From Bog-793 sp963823945 (GTDB taxonomy: Bacteria; Actinomycetota; Acidimicrobiia; Acidimicrobiales; Bog-793), in the NCBI GenBank assembly GCA_963823945.1, contig CAWGNK010000008.1, forward strand, positions 37,258 through 101,257: DNA of 64,000 nt. Reading direction: 5' to 3'. The position numbers were made by a program, and so were the translations under genes. This document shows positions 39,615-49,192 of the stretch, piece by piece (position 1 is the first letter of the stretch; each line of letters starts with the position of its first letter). The notes beneath the pieces are model-generated. The model was not told where the DNA came from and ran no database searches. It saw nothing but the letters and a program-made list of their open reading frames with translations.

Positions 39615-39956
39615 GTGCACACACCTGCTGACCGCTGCCAGTGAGTCCAACCTACGCCGTCCGAGGAGCCTCCGCTGTCAGCGGCCGACCGGAAGTCTCG
39701 AACGTCATCGTGGATCACTTTCCCCGAACATCCACCCGGAGTGCCGGCGAGGAGGTGCCCCCGGCCACGAGGTCGAAGTCAAGAGGCGAGTGCCGGGATG
39801 CGGCCTCGGCTCTGCGAGGCGATCCCCCATGGCCAGGTAGCCGCGTCATTGAGAACTTGCCGCGGAAGCGGGACGATAGTCCCTGGCCTCTATGACACTG
39901 TGTGCAGACAATCGAGGCGTGAGGGTCCGTCAAGGCATTCGAGCGTGGGTTGGACG
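39615..39956. other. Intergenic region between divergent genes, with repeat A copy 4
   Basis: 342 bases. Repeat A copy 4 lies at 39776-39862. No further gene is supported. Confidence 0.45.
39776..39862 (-). repeat. Dispersed repeat A, copy 4 (diverged)
   Basis: The reverse strand shares CAAGTTCTCAATG exactly with copy 2, then TACCTGG, TGGGG and a diverged core ending GTCAAG-like as in copy 1 (seen on the plus strand as GAAGTCAAG). The order and spacing of the matching blocks are kept with small gaps. Confidence 0.6.
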
Positions 39957-40973
39957 ATGATGGGCTGGACCGACCACCTCGACGGTGATCCCCTCCCTTG
40001 GTTGCTCGCCGAGGACACACCGGCTGTTCGCGCCGCGACGCTGCAACGCCTGTTGGACAGACCCGCTGACGACCCTGACGTTGTCGCGGCACGAGCCGCG
40101 GCGATGCGGGCCGAGCCGATCCGATCGATTCTCGAGGCACAGGATCCAGCGGGTTGGTGGGTCAAGCCGGGTGCTGGCTATTCCCCCAAGTACACGAGCA
40201 CCGTGTGGGAGTTGATCTTTCTGGACCAGCTCGGCGCTGACGCCGCCGATCGCCGCATTCAACGCGCCTGCGACTACGTGCTCACCCATACCTCGACCGT
40301 CTCGGGTGGCTTCGGCGCCTCGGGCTCGAGCGATGTCAGGCCGCCGCCACCGTCACAGGTCATCCACTGCCTTCATGGCAACCTTGTGAGGGCGCTCGTC
40401 GGCTTTGGTCGCCTCGATGACGCTCGGTTGCGGGCCGCCGTGGACTGGGCAGCCCGCGCGATCACCGGCGAGGGCGTCGACCGCGACTACGCCTCACGCA
40501 CGAGCGGCCCCGGCTTCGCGTGCGGTGCGAACGACGGGAGGCCGTGCGCCTGGGGTGCGGTGAAGGAGCTTCGCGGCCTCGCCCGGATACCGCCGCGCCG
40601 GCGCAGCCGCCTCGTCCGCGAAGCCATCGACCAAGGCGTTGCCTTCTTGCTGTCTCGCGATCCGGCCGTCGCGGACTACCCGACGCCCCTAGAAGACACG
40701 AAACCCGCCAGCGCCTGGTTCAGGCTCGGCTTCCCATCCGGCTACGTGACTGACGTGCTCCAGAACCTCGAGGTTCTCGCCGAACTCGGGCAGGCGAGAG
40801 ATCCCCGGCTCCGGAACGCGCTGCAATGGGCCGAGGCTCAGCAGGAACACGGTCGGTGGCGCAACCGCTACGCCTACAACGGCAAGACGGTTGTCGACAT
40901 CGAACGTCAGGGCCAACCCTCCAAGTGGGTCACCCTGCGGGCCTGCGCAGTCCTCCGAGCTGCCTGGCACTAG
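39957..40973 (+). CDS. Terpene cyclase/prenyltransferase-like alpha-barrel protein
   Basis: The 338-residue product has repeated segments typical of the squalene-cyclase/prenyltransferase alpha-alpha barrel: LEAQDPAGWWVKPGAGYSPKYTSTVWELIFL (shown in part: GWWVKPGAGYSPKYTSTVW), GVDRDYASRTSGPGFACGAND, and LRNALQWAEAQQEHGRWRNR. The N-terminal WLLAEDTPAVRAATLQRLLD resembles a HEAT-like start. Related proteins in databases are often mislabelled as nitrogen fixation proteins. The DxDD or QW motifs of true squalene-hopene cyclases are not complete, so enzymatic activity is uncertain. Two ATGs are adjacent at 39957 and 39960; either may start. Confidence 0.65.
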   Translation: MMGWTDHLDGDPLPWLLAEDTPAVRAATLQRLLDRPADDPDVVAARAAAMRAEPIRSILEAQDPAGWWVKPGAGYSPKYTSTVWELIFLDQLGADAADRRIQRACDYVLTHTSTVSGGFGASGSSDVRPPPPSQVIHCLHGNLVRALVGFGRLDDARLRAAVDWAARAITGEGVDRDYASRTSGPGFACGANDGRPCAWGAVKELRGLARIPPRRRSRLVREAIDQGVAFLLSRDPAVADYPTPLEDTKPASAWFRLGFPSGYVTDVLQNLEVLAELGQARDPRLRNALQWAEAQQEHGRWRNRYAYNGKTVVDIERQGQPSKWVTLRACAVLRAAWH

Positions 40974-41130
40974 CCAGACCCGGGTGCGGCGCGATGCACC
41001 GCCGCTCGGACGTGGGGCGCAGCCCAGATCGTGTCGCCGTCCGAAGATGGCGTTCGGCCGGATCTGCCGCGCCTCGGGGGCACCGCTGCGCAGATGCGAC
41101 GCGGGTCGGATTGGCGCGCCCGCGGGCCCG

Positions 41131-42288
41131 TCAGAAGCTCGACCCGCCGATCTCCAGCATCCGGTCGAGCGCGACCCGGGCGTCGGCCGCCGTCGCCTCG
41201 TCGACTGAGACCCGGTTGCGCACCTCGCCCTCGACGAGGCCCTCGAGGACCCAGGCGAGATGGGGCGGGTCGATGCGGAACATCGTCGAGCACGGGCAGA
41301 CGAGCGGGTCGAGCGAGACGATGGTGAGCTCGGGGTGCTCCTCGGCAAGCCGGTGGACGAGGTGGATCTCGGTCCCGACGCCGATCGCCGTGCCCGGGGC
41401 GGCGCGCTCGACGTAGTGGATGATCGTGTCGGTCGAGCCGACCTTGTCGGCGAGCACCGCGACCTCGTGGTCGCACTCGGGGTGGACGACGACCTTGCCG
41501 TCCGGGTGTGCCGCCCGGAAGGCGGCGACCTGGTCCGGGGTGAAGCGCTGGTGCACCGAGCAGTGGCCCTTCCAGAGCAGGAACGTCGCCTCTTTCAGGT
41601 CGGATTCCGCGAGCCCGCCCGTCGCGAGGAACGGGTCCCAGACCCGCTCGTTCTTGGCCGCGAAGCCGAGGGCGCGGACGGTGTTGCGGCCGAGGTGCTG
41701 GTCGGGGAAGAAGAGGACCTTGCGTCCCGTGGCGATGACGTGCTCGGCGAGCTCGGATCCCGGGGCGGCGTCGTAGGGGACGCCGAGCGCCCAGCGCAAG
41801 GCGGTGTCGGCGTTCGCCGACGTGCACACCGTGCCGCGGTGGCGGCCGACGAAGGCCTTGAGGGCGGCAGACGAGTTCATGTAGGTGACGGGCACGACCG
41901 AGTCGAGGTCGACGACCGCCCCGAGCTCGGACCAGGCGGTCTCCACGGCGTCGAGGTCGGCCATGTCCGCCATCGAGCAGCCGGCGTTGAGGTCCGGCAG
42001 CAGGACCTGCTGGCCGGGCGCCGTGAGGATGTCGGCCGCCTCGGCCATGAAGGTGACCCCGCAGAACACGACGAACTCGGCTTCGTGCTGGTCGGCGGCG
42101 AAGCGCGAGAGCCCGAAGGAGTCGCCGCGGGCGTCGGCCCAGCGAATCACCTCGTCGCGCTGGTAGTGGTGGCCGAGGATGACGACCCTGTCACCGAGGC
42201 TCGCGCGGGCCGCGCCGATCATGGCGACGAGCTCGTCCTCGCTTGCGTGGGTGTAGCGGTCCGGCAGCGGCGCCTGGAGGCGGAACAT
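41131..42288 (-). CDS. nadA: Quinolinate synthase
   Basis: NadA condenses iminoaspartate and DHAP to quinolinate in NAD synthesis, using a 4Fe-4S cluster. The 385-residue protein has the three cluster cysteines in VVFCGVTFMAEAA (C76), WKGHCSVHQRF and VCPCSTMFRI, and the substrate motifs VVILGHHYQRDEV and NAGCSMADMAD. The ATG at 42288 follows GAGGACCT; the longer open frame overlaps the divergent uvrC promoter and is not coding. nadB and nadC are not next to it, as they often are. Its stop is 157 bases from the convergent gene ending at 40973. Confidence 0.95.
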   Translation of the reverse strand: MFRLQAPLPDRYTHASEDELVAMIGAARASLGDRVVILGHHYQRDEVIRWADARGDSFGLSRFAADQHEAEFVVFCGVTFMAEAADILTAPGQQVLLPDLNAGCSMADMADLDAVETAWSELGAVVDLDSVVPVTYMNSSAALKAFVGRHRGTVCTSANADTALRWALGVPYDAAPGSELAEHVIATGRKVLFFPDQHLGRNTVRALGFAAKNERVWDPFLATGGLAESDLKEATFLLWKGHCSVHQRFTPDQVAAFRAAHPDGKVVVHPECDHEVAVLADKVGSTDTIIHYVERAAPGTAIGVGTEIHLVHRLAEEHPELTIVSLDPLVCPCSTMFRIDPPHLAWVLEGLVEGEVRNRVSVDEATAADARVALDRMLEIGGSSF

Positions 42289-42401
42289 AGGTCCTCGTCG
42301 TCTCTGTTGTCGCTCCGCTAGCGGCCGGCGGGGACAGCCTGGTCGCCCGTCCGCGGGTTTGTCGGCCACGAAGCTCTGTCCGCCGGGATACCAGGCCGGC
42401 G

Positions 42402-42407
42402 TAGCCT
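42402..42407 (+). promoter_or_regulatory. Possible leaderless promoter -10 element of uvrC
   Basis: TAGCCT lies eight bases before the GTG at 42416. No ribosome site is present between them. Confidence 0.5.
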
Positions 42408-42415
42408 CCAGGTTA

Positions 42416-44317
42416 GTGCTCGAACGTCCCAGATCCGTCCCGGATGCGCCCGGCTCGTACCAGTTCAAGGACGCCGACGGACGCATCATCTACGTGGGCA
42501 AGGCCCGGTCGCTCAAACAGCGGCTCTCCAGCTACTTCGGCGATCCCTCGCAGCTGCACCCCCGCACCCAGCAGATGCTCGAAAGGGCGCGCTCGGTCGA
42601 GTGGATCCAGGTGCGCTCCGAGGTCGAGGCGATCATGCTCGAGTACAGCCTGATCAAGGAGCACCGGCCGCATTTCAACGTGCGGCTCGTCGACGACAAG
42701 AGCTACCCGTTCATCGCCGTCACGACCGACGAGACCTGGTCCCGCGTCTCGATCGTGCGTGGCACGAGACGCAAGGGCACGCGGTACTTCGGCCCGTACG
42801 CACAGTCCTACGCGCTGCGCGACATGCTCGACATGCTCGTGCGGTCGTTCCCCGTCCGGACCTGCACGGACACCAAGTTCGCGCGCCACGAACGGCTTGG
42901 GCGGCCGTGCCTGCTCTTCCACATCGAGCGCTGCTCGGGCCCCTGCGTCGGGGAGGTGACACCGGCCGAGTACCGGCGGCTCGTCGAGGACCTCTCCCGG
43001 TTCCTCGACGGCGACACCAAGGCGGTCGTCGCCAGGCTCGAGGCGGGGATGCGCCGGGCCGCCGCGGCCGAGGAGTACGAAAAGGCGGCACGATTCCGCG
43101 ACCAGCTCGAGTCGGCGCGTCTCGCCGGCGAGCACCAGGACGTCGTCGGAGCGGCCGACGAGGACTTCGACGTGATGGCGATCGCCGAGTCCGAGCTCGA
43201 CGCCGCCGTGCAGGTCCTCCACGTCCGCCACGGGCGGGTCGTCGGCCGGCAGGGCTTCGTTCTGGAAAAGGTCGAGGACCTCGGACCCGCCGACCTCGTC
43301 GCCCGGGCGCTCGGCCAGCACTACGCCGAGACGCCGCTCGGCGTGCCGAGAGAGGTCCTCGTGCCGGCCATGCCCGCCGAGCACGACGCCTACGCCGAGT
43401 GGCTCAGCGGACGGCGGGGCTCGGCGGTCGTGATCCATGTGCCCCGGCGGGGGCACAAGCGGGCCCTCATCGGCGTCGCCGAGCGCAACGCCGCCGAGCA
43501 GCTCGTCCGGCACCGCACCCGGCGGTCGACCGACCTCGCGTCCCGGGCCCGGGCGCTCGAGGAGCTGCAGGGCCACCTCGGGCTGGCCGAGGCCCCCCTG
43601 CGCATCGAGTGCTACGACATGAGCCATCTCCAGGGGAGCGACTACGTGGGCTCGATGGTCGTGATGGAGGACGGCCTCGCCAAGCGCGGCGACTACCGCC
43701 GGTTCAAGGTGACCGGCGTCGCCGGCAACGACGACTACGGGGCGATGGAGGAGGTGCTCACGAGGCGCCTGAGGCGGCTCACCGAGCCGGAGACGCCGGC
43801 GGCCGACGGGGAGGTGACGCGCCGCCGGCGCTTCGCCTACCCGCCGCAGCTGCTGCTGCTCGACGGTGGGAAGGGCCAGCTCAGCGTGGGGGTCCGGGTG
43901 CTCGGTGACCTCGGGCTCACCAACAAGGTGGCCGTCGCGGCGCTGGCGAAGCAGTTCGAGGAGGTGTTCGTGCCAGGAAGCCCCGACCCGGTGCGGATCC
44001 CGCGGGACTCCGACGCGATCTACCTGCTGCAGGAGATCCGCGACGAGGCCCACCGCTTCGCGATCTCGTACCACCGGGAGCTGCGGGCCCGCCGGATGCG
44101 CCCGGATCCCCTCGGGGGCGTGCCGGGCCTCGGCAGAGCGCGCCGGGCGCGTCTCCTCGGCGAGTTCGGCTCGCTGCGCGCGCTCCGGGCCGCGAGCGCC
44201 GAGGACCTGCTGGGCGTCACCTGGCTCCCGGACGACGTCGCCGGCGCCGTCCACGCCAAGCTCCACCCCGCCGCCCCCGGGTCCATCGGCGCGCCCCGGG
44301 CGCCGGCCCGCGGGTGA
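42416..44317 (+). CDS. uvrC: Excinuclease ABC subunit C
   Basis: UvrC makes both incisions in nucleotide excision repair. The 633-residue protein has the GIY-YIG domain at the N-terminus (YQFKDADGRIIYVGKARSLKQR), a UVR domain near 210-245 (MRRAAAAEEYEKAARFRDQLES), the RNase H-like nuclease core (IECYDMSHLQGSDYVGSMVV, LLLLDGGKGQL, DEAHRFAISYHR) and C-terminal helix-hairpin-helices (GVPGLGRARRARLLGEFGS). I prefer GTG 42416 because it follows a leaderless -10 element and starts close to the domain. It opens the plus-strand run uvrC, methyltransferase, rapZ, gap, pgk, tpiA, secG. Confidence 0.95.
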   Translation: MLERPRSVPDAPGSYQFKDADGRIIYVGKARSLKQRLSSYFGDPSQLHPRTQQMLERARSVEWIQVRSEVEAIMLEYSLIKEHRPHFNVRLVDDKSYPFIAVTTDETWSRVSIVRGTRRKGTRYFGPYAQSYALRDMLDMLVRSFPVRTCTDTKFARHERLGRPCLLFHIERCSGPCVGEVTPAEYRRLVEDLSRFLDGDTKAVVARLEAGMRRAAAAEEYEKAARFRDQLESARLAGEHQDVVGAADEDFDVMAIAESELDAAVQVLHVRHGRVVGRQGFVLEKVEDLGPADLVARALGQHYAETPLGVPREVLVPAMPAEHDAYAEWLSGRRGSAVVIHVPRRGHKRALIGVAERNAAEQLVRHRTRRSTDLASRARALEELQGHLGLAEAPLRIECYDMSHLQGSDYVGSMVVMEDGLAKRGDYRRFKVTGVAGNDDYGAMEEVLTRRLRRLTEPETPAADGEVTRRRRFAYPPQLLLLDGGKGQLSVGVRVLGDLGLTNKVAVAALAKQFEEVFVPGSPDPVRIPRDSDAIYLLQEIRDEAHRFAISYHRELRARRMRPDPLGGVPGLGRARRARLLGEFGSLRALRAASAEDLLGVTWLPDDVAGAVHAKLHPAAPGSIGAPRAPARG

Positions 44318-44321
44318 CCCC

Positions 44322-45119
44322 GTGACGGAGCCCGCCCGCCGGGAGGCGGCGAACGCGGCCGGGGCGGGCCCGCCGCCTTTCGCCGAGAGTTGGGACGAGC
44401 ACGCCGAGTGGTGGAGGACGACGTTCACCGGGGGAGCCGACCGCGAGTACGAGATCGAGATCATCCCGCTCGTCGTGCGCGAGCTCGGTGGGCACCGTGT
44501 CGTCGTCGACATCGGCTGTGGCGAGGGCCAGGTCGCCCGGGCCGTCGCCGCCGCGAACGGCTGCCGGGTCGTGGGCGTCGACCCGTCGCAGTTGCAGCTC
44601 GCCAATGCGCTCGAGAAGGCGGACCCGGATCTCGCCATCACCTACGTGCGCGCCGAGGGGGAGCGTCTCCCGTTGGCGACCGGTTCGGTCGAGGCGGCGT
44701 TCTGCTGCCTCGTCATCGAGCACGTCGCCGACGCCGACGCGCTGCTCGCCGAGGCGGCCCGCGTGCTGGCCCCCGGCGGGACGTTCCTCCTCGTCGTCAA
44801 CCACCCGGTTTTCCAGGGCCCGGGGAGCGGCTTCGTCGACGACCAGATCCTCGACGAGCGCTACTGGCGGGTCGGTCCCTACCTCGTCGAGCAGTGGGAC
44901 GTCGAGGAGGTCGACCCCGACGTGTCGCTCGCCTTCAGCCACCGGCCGCTGTCGCGCTACGTGAACCCGCTCGCCGAGCGCGACCTCGTGCTCGTCCATC
45001 TCGAGGAGCCCTCGCCGCGGATGGAGCTGCTCGCAGACTCGATCGACGCCGAGTTCGAATCCACCATCCCGCGCCTGTGCGCGATGCGCTTCGAGCACCG
45101 CCCGCGGGTGTTCGGGTGA
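44322..45119 (+). CDS. Class I SAM-dependent methyltransferase
   Basis: The GTG at 44322 lies four bases after the uvrC stop. The 265-residue protein has the SAM-binding glycine motif VVVDIGCGEGQVARAV, the acidic residue at the end of strand 2 (VVGVDPSQLQL) and post-motif FCCLVIEHVADADALLAEAARVL (in part: CCLVIEHVADAD). The C-terminal part has a DDQILDERYWRVGPYL segment, common in small-molecule methyltransferases of the UbiE/BioC type. The substrate is not known. Its insertion between uvrC and rapZ is unusual compared with most actinobacteria as I know them. Confidence 0.85.
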   Translation: MTEPARREAANAAGAGPPPFAESWDEHAEWWRTTFTGGADREYEIEIIPLVVRELGGHRVVVDIGCGEGQVARAVAAANGCRVVGVDPSQLQLANALEKADPDLAITYVRAEGERLPLATGSVEAAFCCLVIEHVADADALLAEAARVLAPGGTFLLVVNHPVFQGPGSGFVDDQILDERYWRVGPYLVEQWDVEEVDPDVSLAFSHRPLSRYVNPLAERDLVLVHLEEPSPRMELLADSIDAEFESTIPRLCAMRFEHRPRVFG

Positions 45120-45183
45120 ACGGCGCGGTTCCCGGGTCGCGCCTGTCTGGGATGCGAGAATCTGGGGGGAGGTGGGGGAGTCC

Positions 45184-46038
45184 GTGGCCGAGTACCTGAT
45201 CGTCGCGGGGCTGTCGGGAGCGGGGCGCTCGACCGCGGCCGCGGTCCTCGAGGACTTCGGTTGGTTCGTGATCGACAACCTGCCGCCCGCCCTCGTCGGC
45301 AAGGTCGCCGAGCTGGCCGCCCTGCCCGGAAACGAGTTCGACCGCTTCTGCTTCGTCGTCGGCCGGGGTGGGCTCGAGTCGGTGGCGGAGATCGTCCCGG
45401 CGATCGAGGACCTGCGCGCCTCGGGCGCCCGGGTGCGCGTCCTGTTCCTTGACGCTTCCGACGAGGTTCTCGTCCGGCGGTTCTCCGGCACCCGCCGGCG
45501 CCACCCCGTCGAGGCCGAGGGCGTGCTCGAGGCGATCCAGTCCGAACGGCAGCTGCTCGCGCCGATCCTCGGCGACGCCGACGTCGTCATCGACACGAGC
45601 GAGACGAACGTCCACGAGCTGCGGGACCGACTCGTCGAGATGTTCGCCGGGCGGGAGGCGACCGGCGAGATGGAGACCTCGGTCGTCTCGTTCGGGTTCA
45701 AGCACGGCCTGCCTCTGGAGGCGGATCTCGTCTTCGACGCCAGGTTCCTGCCGAACCCGCACTGGATCGACGCGCTGCGCCCCCACAGCGGCCTCGACGA
45801 GGACGTGCGCGACTACGTGATGTCCTCGCCGGAGGCGGTCGAGTTCCTGGCGCGCATCGGGGACCTCGTCGCGTTCCTGCTGCCTTACTACGCCCGGGAG
45901 GGCAAGTCGTACGTGTCGGTCGCCATTGGCTGCACCGGCGGGCGGCACCGCTCGGTCGTCCTCGCCGAGGCGCTGGCCGCCAGGCTGCGCGCCCAGGGAT
46001 TCGCGCTTGACGTTCACCACCGCGACCTCAAGCGGTAG
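45184..46038 (+). CDS. rapZ: RNase adapter/nucleotide-binding protein RapZ (YvcJ family)
   Basis: The 284-residue product has the P-loop GLSGAGRST, the FVIDNLPPALV motif, the RRRHP segment and the C-terminal SFGFKHGLPLEADLVFDARF (first 20) and GCTGGRHRSVVLAE motifs of the family. In E. coli RapZ guides RNase E to GlmZ; in Gram-positives the homologue binds nucleotides and its role is less clear. I chose GTG 45184 because GGGGGAG precedes it at a good distance; GTG 45172 is an in-frame alternative. In most actinobacteria yvcK and whiA follow, but here the next gene is gap. Confidence 0.93.
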   Translation: MAEYLIVAGLSGAGRSTAAAVLEDFGWFVIDNLPPALVGKVAELAALPGNEFDRFCFVVGRGGLESVAEIVPAIEDLRASGARVRVLFLDASDEVLVRRFSGTRRRHPVEAEGVLEAIQSERQLLAPILGDADVVIDTSETNVHELRDRLVEMFAGREATGEMETSVVSFGFKHGLPLEADLVFDARFLPNPHWIDALRPHSGLDEDVRDYVMSSPEAVEFLARIGDLVAFLLPYYAREGKSYVSVAIGCTGGRHRSVVLAEALAARLRAQGFALDVHHRDLKR

Positions 46039-46230
46039 GGCTGCGGCGTCGGGCTGGAACCGGGTCACGGCACTGTCGGCCGGACCGAGGCTCCTGGGTC
46101 CTTAGCCTCTTGACCGTGGCCTGGGTGACGGCGATCCTAGGGGCGGCCCGGGGTCGCCCAGGCCGACACGGACACATCGGACACGTCCCGGTGGCGCGCC
46201 AGCGGGAGTCTTGGAAGCGGGAGTCGTGAC

Positions 46231-47247
46231 ATGACGGTACGGGTCGGGATCAACGGGTTCGGGCGGATCGGGCGGAACTTCCTGCGCGCGGCCCGCGAGT
46301 CGGCTGCGGACATCGAGATCGTCGCGGTGAACGACCTCCTCAGTCCGGAGATCAACGCCCACCTGCTCCACTACGACTCCACCTACCGGCGCTACCCGGG
46401 CTCGGTCGAGGTGAAGGGCTCCGACCTGGTCGTCGACGGGCACGTGATCAAGGTTCTCGCCGAGCGCGATCCCTCGGCGCTGCGCTGGGGTGAGATGGGC
46501 GTCTCGGTCGTCGTCGAGTCGACCGGCCGGTTCACCAAGCGCGAGGCCGCCGCGGCCCACCTCGCCGGCGGCGCCAAGCGGGTCGTCATCTCGGCACCCT
46601 CGGGCGACGCCGACGCGACCTTCGTCATCGGCGTCAACGAGGGCGACTTCGACCCCGCCAAGGACTTCGTCATCTCGAACGCCTCGTGCACGACGAACTG
46701 CTTCGTGCCGATGATGAAGGTGCTCGACGACTCCTTCGGTGTGGAAAAGGGCCTCATGACGACCGTCCACGCCTACACGAACGACCAGGAGCTGCTGGAC
46801 TTCGCCCGGGACAACCTGCGGCGCGCCCGGGCCGCGGCCGTGAACATCGTGCCGACCTCCACCGGGGCGGCACGGGCGACGAGCCTCGTGATGGCGAACA
46901 TGAAGGGCCGTCTCGATGGCTCGGCGCTGCGCGTGCCGATCCCGGTGGGGTCGATCACCGACTTCACGGGGATCCTCAACGCCGCCGTCGACGCCAAGGC
47001 GATCAACGCGGCGTTCGCGGCCGCGGCGGCCTCCGGACCGCTTTCCAAGGTTCTCGTCTACACCGAGGACCCGATCGTCTCCTCGGACATCGTCGGCTCG
47101 CCCGCCTCGTGCACCTTCGACTCGGCCCTCACGATGACGCTGCCGCTCGACGGGGACAAGACGCTCGCGAAGGTCTTCGGCTGGTACGACAACGAGTGGG
47201 GCTACTCGCACCGGCTCGTCGAGCTCGTCGAGCTCGTCGGCAAGTGA
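46231..47247 (+). CDS. gap: Glyceraldehyde-3-phosphate dehydrogenase, type I
   Basis: It oxidises and phosphorylates glyceraldehyde-3-phosphate. The 338-residue protein has the Rossmann start VRVGINGFGRIGRNFLR, the NAD-specific VAVNDL (D35), the catalytic cysteine in SNASCTTNC (C153), H180 in TTVHAYTNDQ and the late WYDNEWGYSHR. The 192-base space after rapZ probably holds a promoter for gap-pgk-tpiA-secG. The stop overlaps the pgk start in a GTGA, so the two are coupled. Confidence 0.97.
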   Translation: MTVRVGINGFGRIGRNFLRAARESAADIEIVAVNDLLSPEINAHLLHYDSTYRRYPGSVEVKGSDLVVDGHVIKVLAERDPSALRWGEMGVSVVVESTGRFTKREAAAAHLAGGAKRVVISAPSGDADATFVIGVNEGDFDPAKDFVISNASCTTNCFVPMMKVLDDSFGVEKGLMTTVHAYTNDQELLDFARDNLRRARAAAVNIVPTSTGAARATSLVMANMKGRLDGSALRVPIPVGSITDFTGILNAAVDAKAINAAFAAAAASGPLSKVLVYTEDPIVSSDIVGSPASCTFDSALTMTLPLDGDKTLAKVFGWYDNEWGYSHRLVELVELVGK

Positions 47248-48410
47248 TCGGCCGCGTACCCGTCCTCGAGGACTTGCCCCCGGTCGGGGGCAAGTCCGTT
47301 CTCGTGCGGGTCGATTTCAACGTGCCGATCGGCGAGGTGGACGGCAGGCGCGTCGTCACCGACGACTTCCGGATGCGCCAGGCGATCCCGACGTTGCGCT
47401 GGCTCCTCGACCACGGCGCCTCGGTCACCTGCGCGACCCACCTCGGCCGGCCCAAGGGCAAACCGGACCCCCGCTACGACGTTGCTCCCGTCCGCGAGCA
47501 CCTCGCCGAGCTCGTGCCCGGCGTGGAGCTGCTGGAGAACCTGCGCTTCAACCCGGGCGAGGAGGCGAACGACCCGGCCTTCGTCGACACACTCGTCGCC
47601 GGCCACGACTGCTACGTGAACGACGCCTTCGGGTCCTCGCACCGGGCGCACGCCTCGATCGTCGGGCCACCGCAGCACCTGCCCTCGGCGGCGGGCCGGC
47701 TGCTCGCCCGGGAGGTCGAGGTGATCGGCGGCCTGCTCGACGAGCCCCGGCACCCCTTCGTCGCCATCATCGGCGGCGCCAAGGTGGCCGACAAGCTCGG
47801 CGTGCTCGTGTCCCTCGTCGCCCGGGCGGACACCGTGCTCATCGGCGGCGGGATGTCGTACACCTTCCTCGCCGCCCGGGGACGGGGGATCGGCTCGTCG
47901 ATCTTCGACGCGCCCCACGTCGACGCCTGCCGGGGGCTGCTCGACTCGACGAACAAGATCATGTTGCCCTCCGACGTCGTCGTGATCGGGCCCGGCGGCA
48001 CGCTCCACCCCGGGGCGGAGTCCGTCCCCGAGGGCGACCCGATCGACATGCTGACGGGCGACTTCCCCGAGGGCTGGGAGGGCGTCGACATCGGGCCCGC
48101 GACCCGCCAGCGCTTCGCCGAGGTGATCGCCGGCGCGGGGACGGTCTTCTGGAACGGCCCGCTGGGCTTTTTCGAGGATCCGCGCTTCGCGGCCGGGACC
48201 CGCGCCGTCGCCGAAGCGGTGGCCGCCTGCCCCGGGTTCACCGTCGTCGGCGGGGGCGACTCGGCCGCGGCGATCGACGAGTTCGGGCTCGCCGGGTCGA
48301 TCGGCTTCGTCTCGACCGGCGGGGGGGCCTCGCTCGAGCTCATCGAGCTCGGCGACCTGCCCGGGCTGGCGGCGCTACGCGGTGCCTCGAACGCCCCGCA
48401 GGGGGCCTGA
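47244..48410 (+). CDS. pgk: Phosphoglycerate kinase
   Basis: Pgk makes ATP from 1,3-bisphosphoglycerate. The start is GTG 47244 inside the gap stop; the longer frame in gap is not coding. The 388-residue protein shows the VLVRVDFNVPI substrate motif, THLGRPKGK, the DAFGSSHRAHAS motif, the IIGGAKVADK hinge, the WNGPLGFFE segment and the C-terminal GGGDSAAAI nucleotide site. Length and motifs are those of a normal bacterial enzyme. tpiA follows by five bases. Confidence 0.97.
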   Translation: MIGRVPVLEDLPPVGGKSVLVRVDFNVPIGEVDGRRVVTDDFRMRQAIPTLRWLLDHGASVTCATHLGRPKGKPDPRYDVAPVREHLAELVPGVELLENLRFNPGEEANDPAFVDTLVAGHDCYVNDAFGSSHRAHASIVGPPQHLPSAAGRLLAREVEVIGGLLDEPRHPFVAIIGGAKVADKLGVLVSLVARADTVLIGGGMSYTFLAARGRGIGSSIFDAPHVDACRGLLDSTNKIMLPSDVVVIGPGGTLHPGAESVPEGDPIDMLTGDFPEGWEGVDIGPATRQRFAEVIAGAGTVFWNGPLGFFEDPRFAAGTRAVAEAVAACPGFTVVGGGDSAAAIDEFGLAGSIGFVSTGGGASLELIELGDLPGLAALRGASNAPQGA

Positions 48411-48415
48411 TCCCG

Positions 48416-49192
48416 GTGCTGGCCGAACGTGGCGTCCTCGTCAGCGGCAACTGGAAGATGAACGAGAATCACTTCGAGGCGCTGAAGCTCGTCCAGGAGC
48501 TCGGCGCGCTGCTCCTGGCGGGCACGATCCCGCCCGGGCGCGAGGTGAGCCTCCACCCGCCGTTCACCTCGCTGCGCACCGTGCAGACCGCCGTCGAGTC
48601 CGACCACATCCCCGTGGCGCTCGGCGCCCAGAACTGCCATTTCGAGGACCGCGGCGCCTACACCGGCGAGGTCTCGGCCGAGATGCTCGCCAAGCTGAAC
48701 GTCCGTTACGTGATCACCGGGCACTCCGAGCGGCGCCAGTACTTCGCTGAGTCCGACGAGGTGGTCGCGCGGAAGATCGATGCCATCCTGCGCCACGGGA
48801 TGGTGCCGATCGTCTGCGTCGGCGAGACGCTCGCCGAAAGGGAGGCGGGCGGCGCCGAGACCAAGGTGCGGGGCCAGGTGCGGGCCGCCCTCGAGGGTCG
48901 CCCGACCGAGGTCGTCGCCTCGCTCGTGCTCGCCTACGAGCCGATCTGGGCGATCGGCACGGGCCGGACGGCCACTCCGGCCGACGCCCAGGAGATGTGC
49001 GCCGCCATCCGCTCGGAGGTCGGGGACTTCGCCCCCTCGGCGGCGACGGCGATCCGCATCCAGTACGGGGGCTCGGTGACGCCGGAGAGCGCCGACGAGC
49101 TGCTCGCCGGCGAGGACGTCGACGGCTTCTTAGTCGGGGGAGCGAGCCTCGACGCCCAGCGGTTCGTCTCGATCGTGCGCGCCCGGGCGTAG
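48416..49192 (+). CDS. tpiA: Triosephosphate isomerase
   Basis: TpiA interconverts dihydroxyacetone phosphate and glyceraldehyde-3-phosphate. The 258-residue barrel has K14 in GNWKMN, H103 in VITGHSERRQYF and E175 in LAYEPIWAIGTG, plus the phosphate-binding IQYGGSV and GFLVGGASL. It starts at GTG 48416, five bases after pgk, so the three glycolytic genes are one operon. The next gene, secG, is 84 bases away. Confidence 0.97.
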   Translation: MLAERGVLVSGNWKMNENHFEALKLVQELGALLLAGTIPPGREVSLHPPFTSLRTVQTAVESDHIPVALGAQNCHFEDRGAYTGEVSAEMLAKLNVRYVITGHSERRQYFAESDEVVARKIDAILRHGMVPIVCVGETLAEREAGGAETKVRGQVRAALEGRPTEVVASLVLAYEPIWAIGTGRTATPADAQEMCAAIRSEVGDFAPSAATAIRIQYGGSVTPESADELLAGEDVDGFLVGGASLDAQRFVSIVRARA

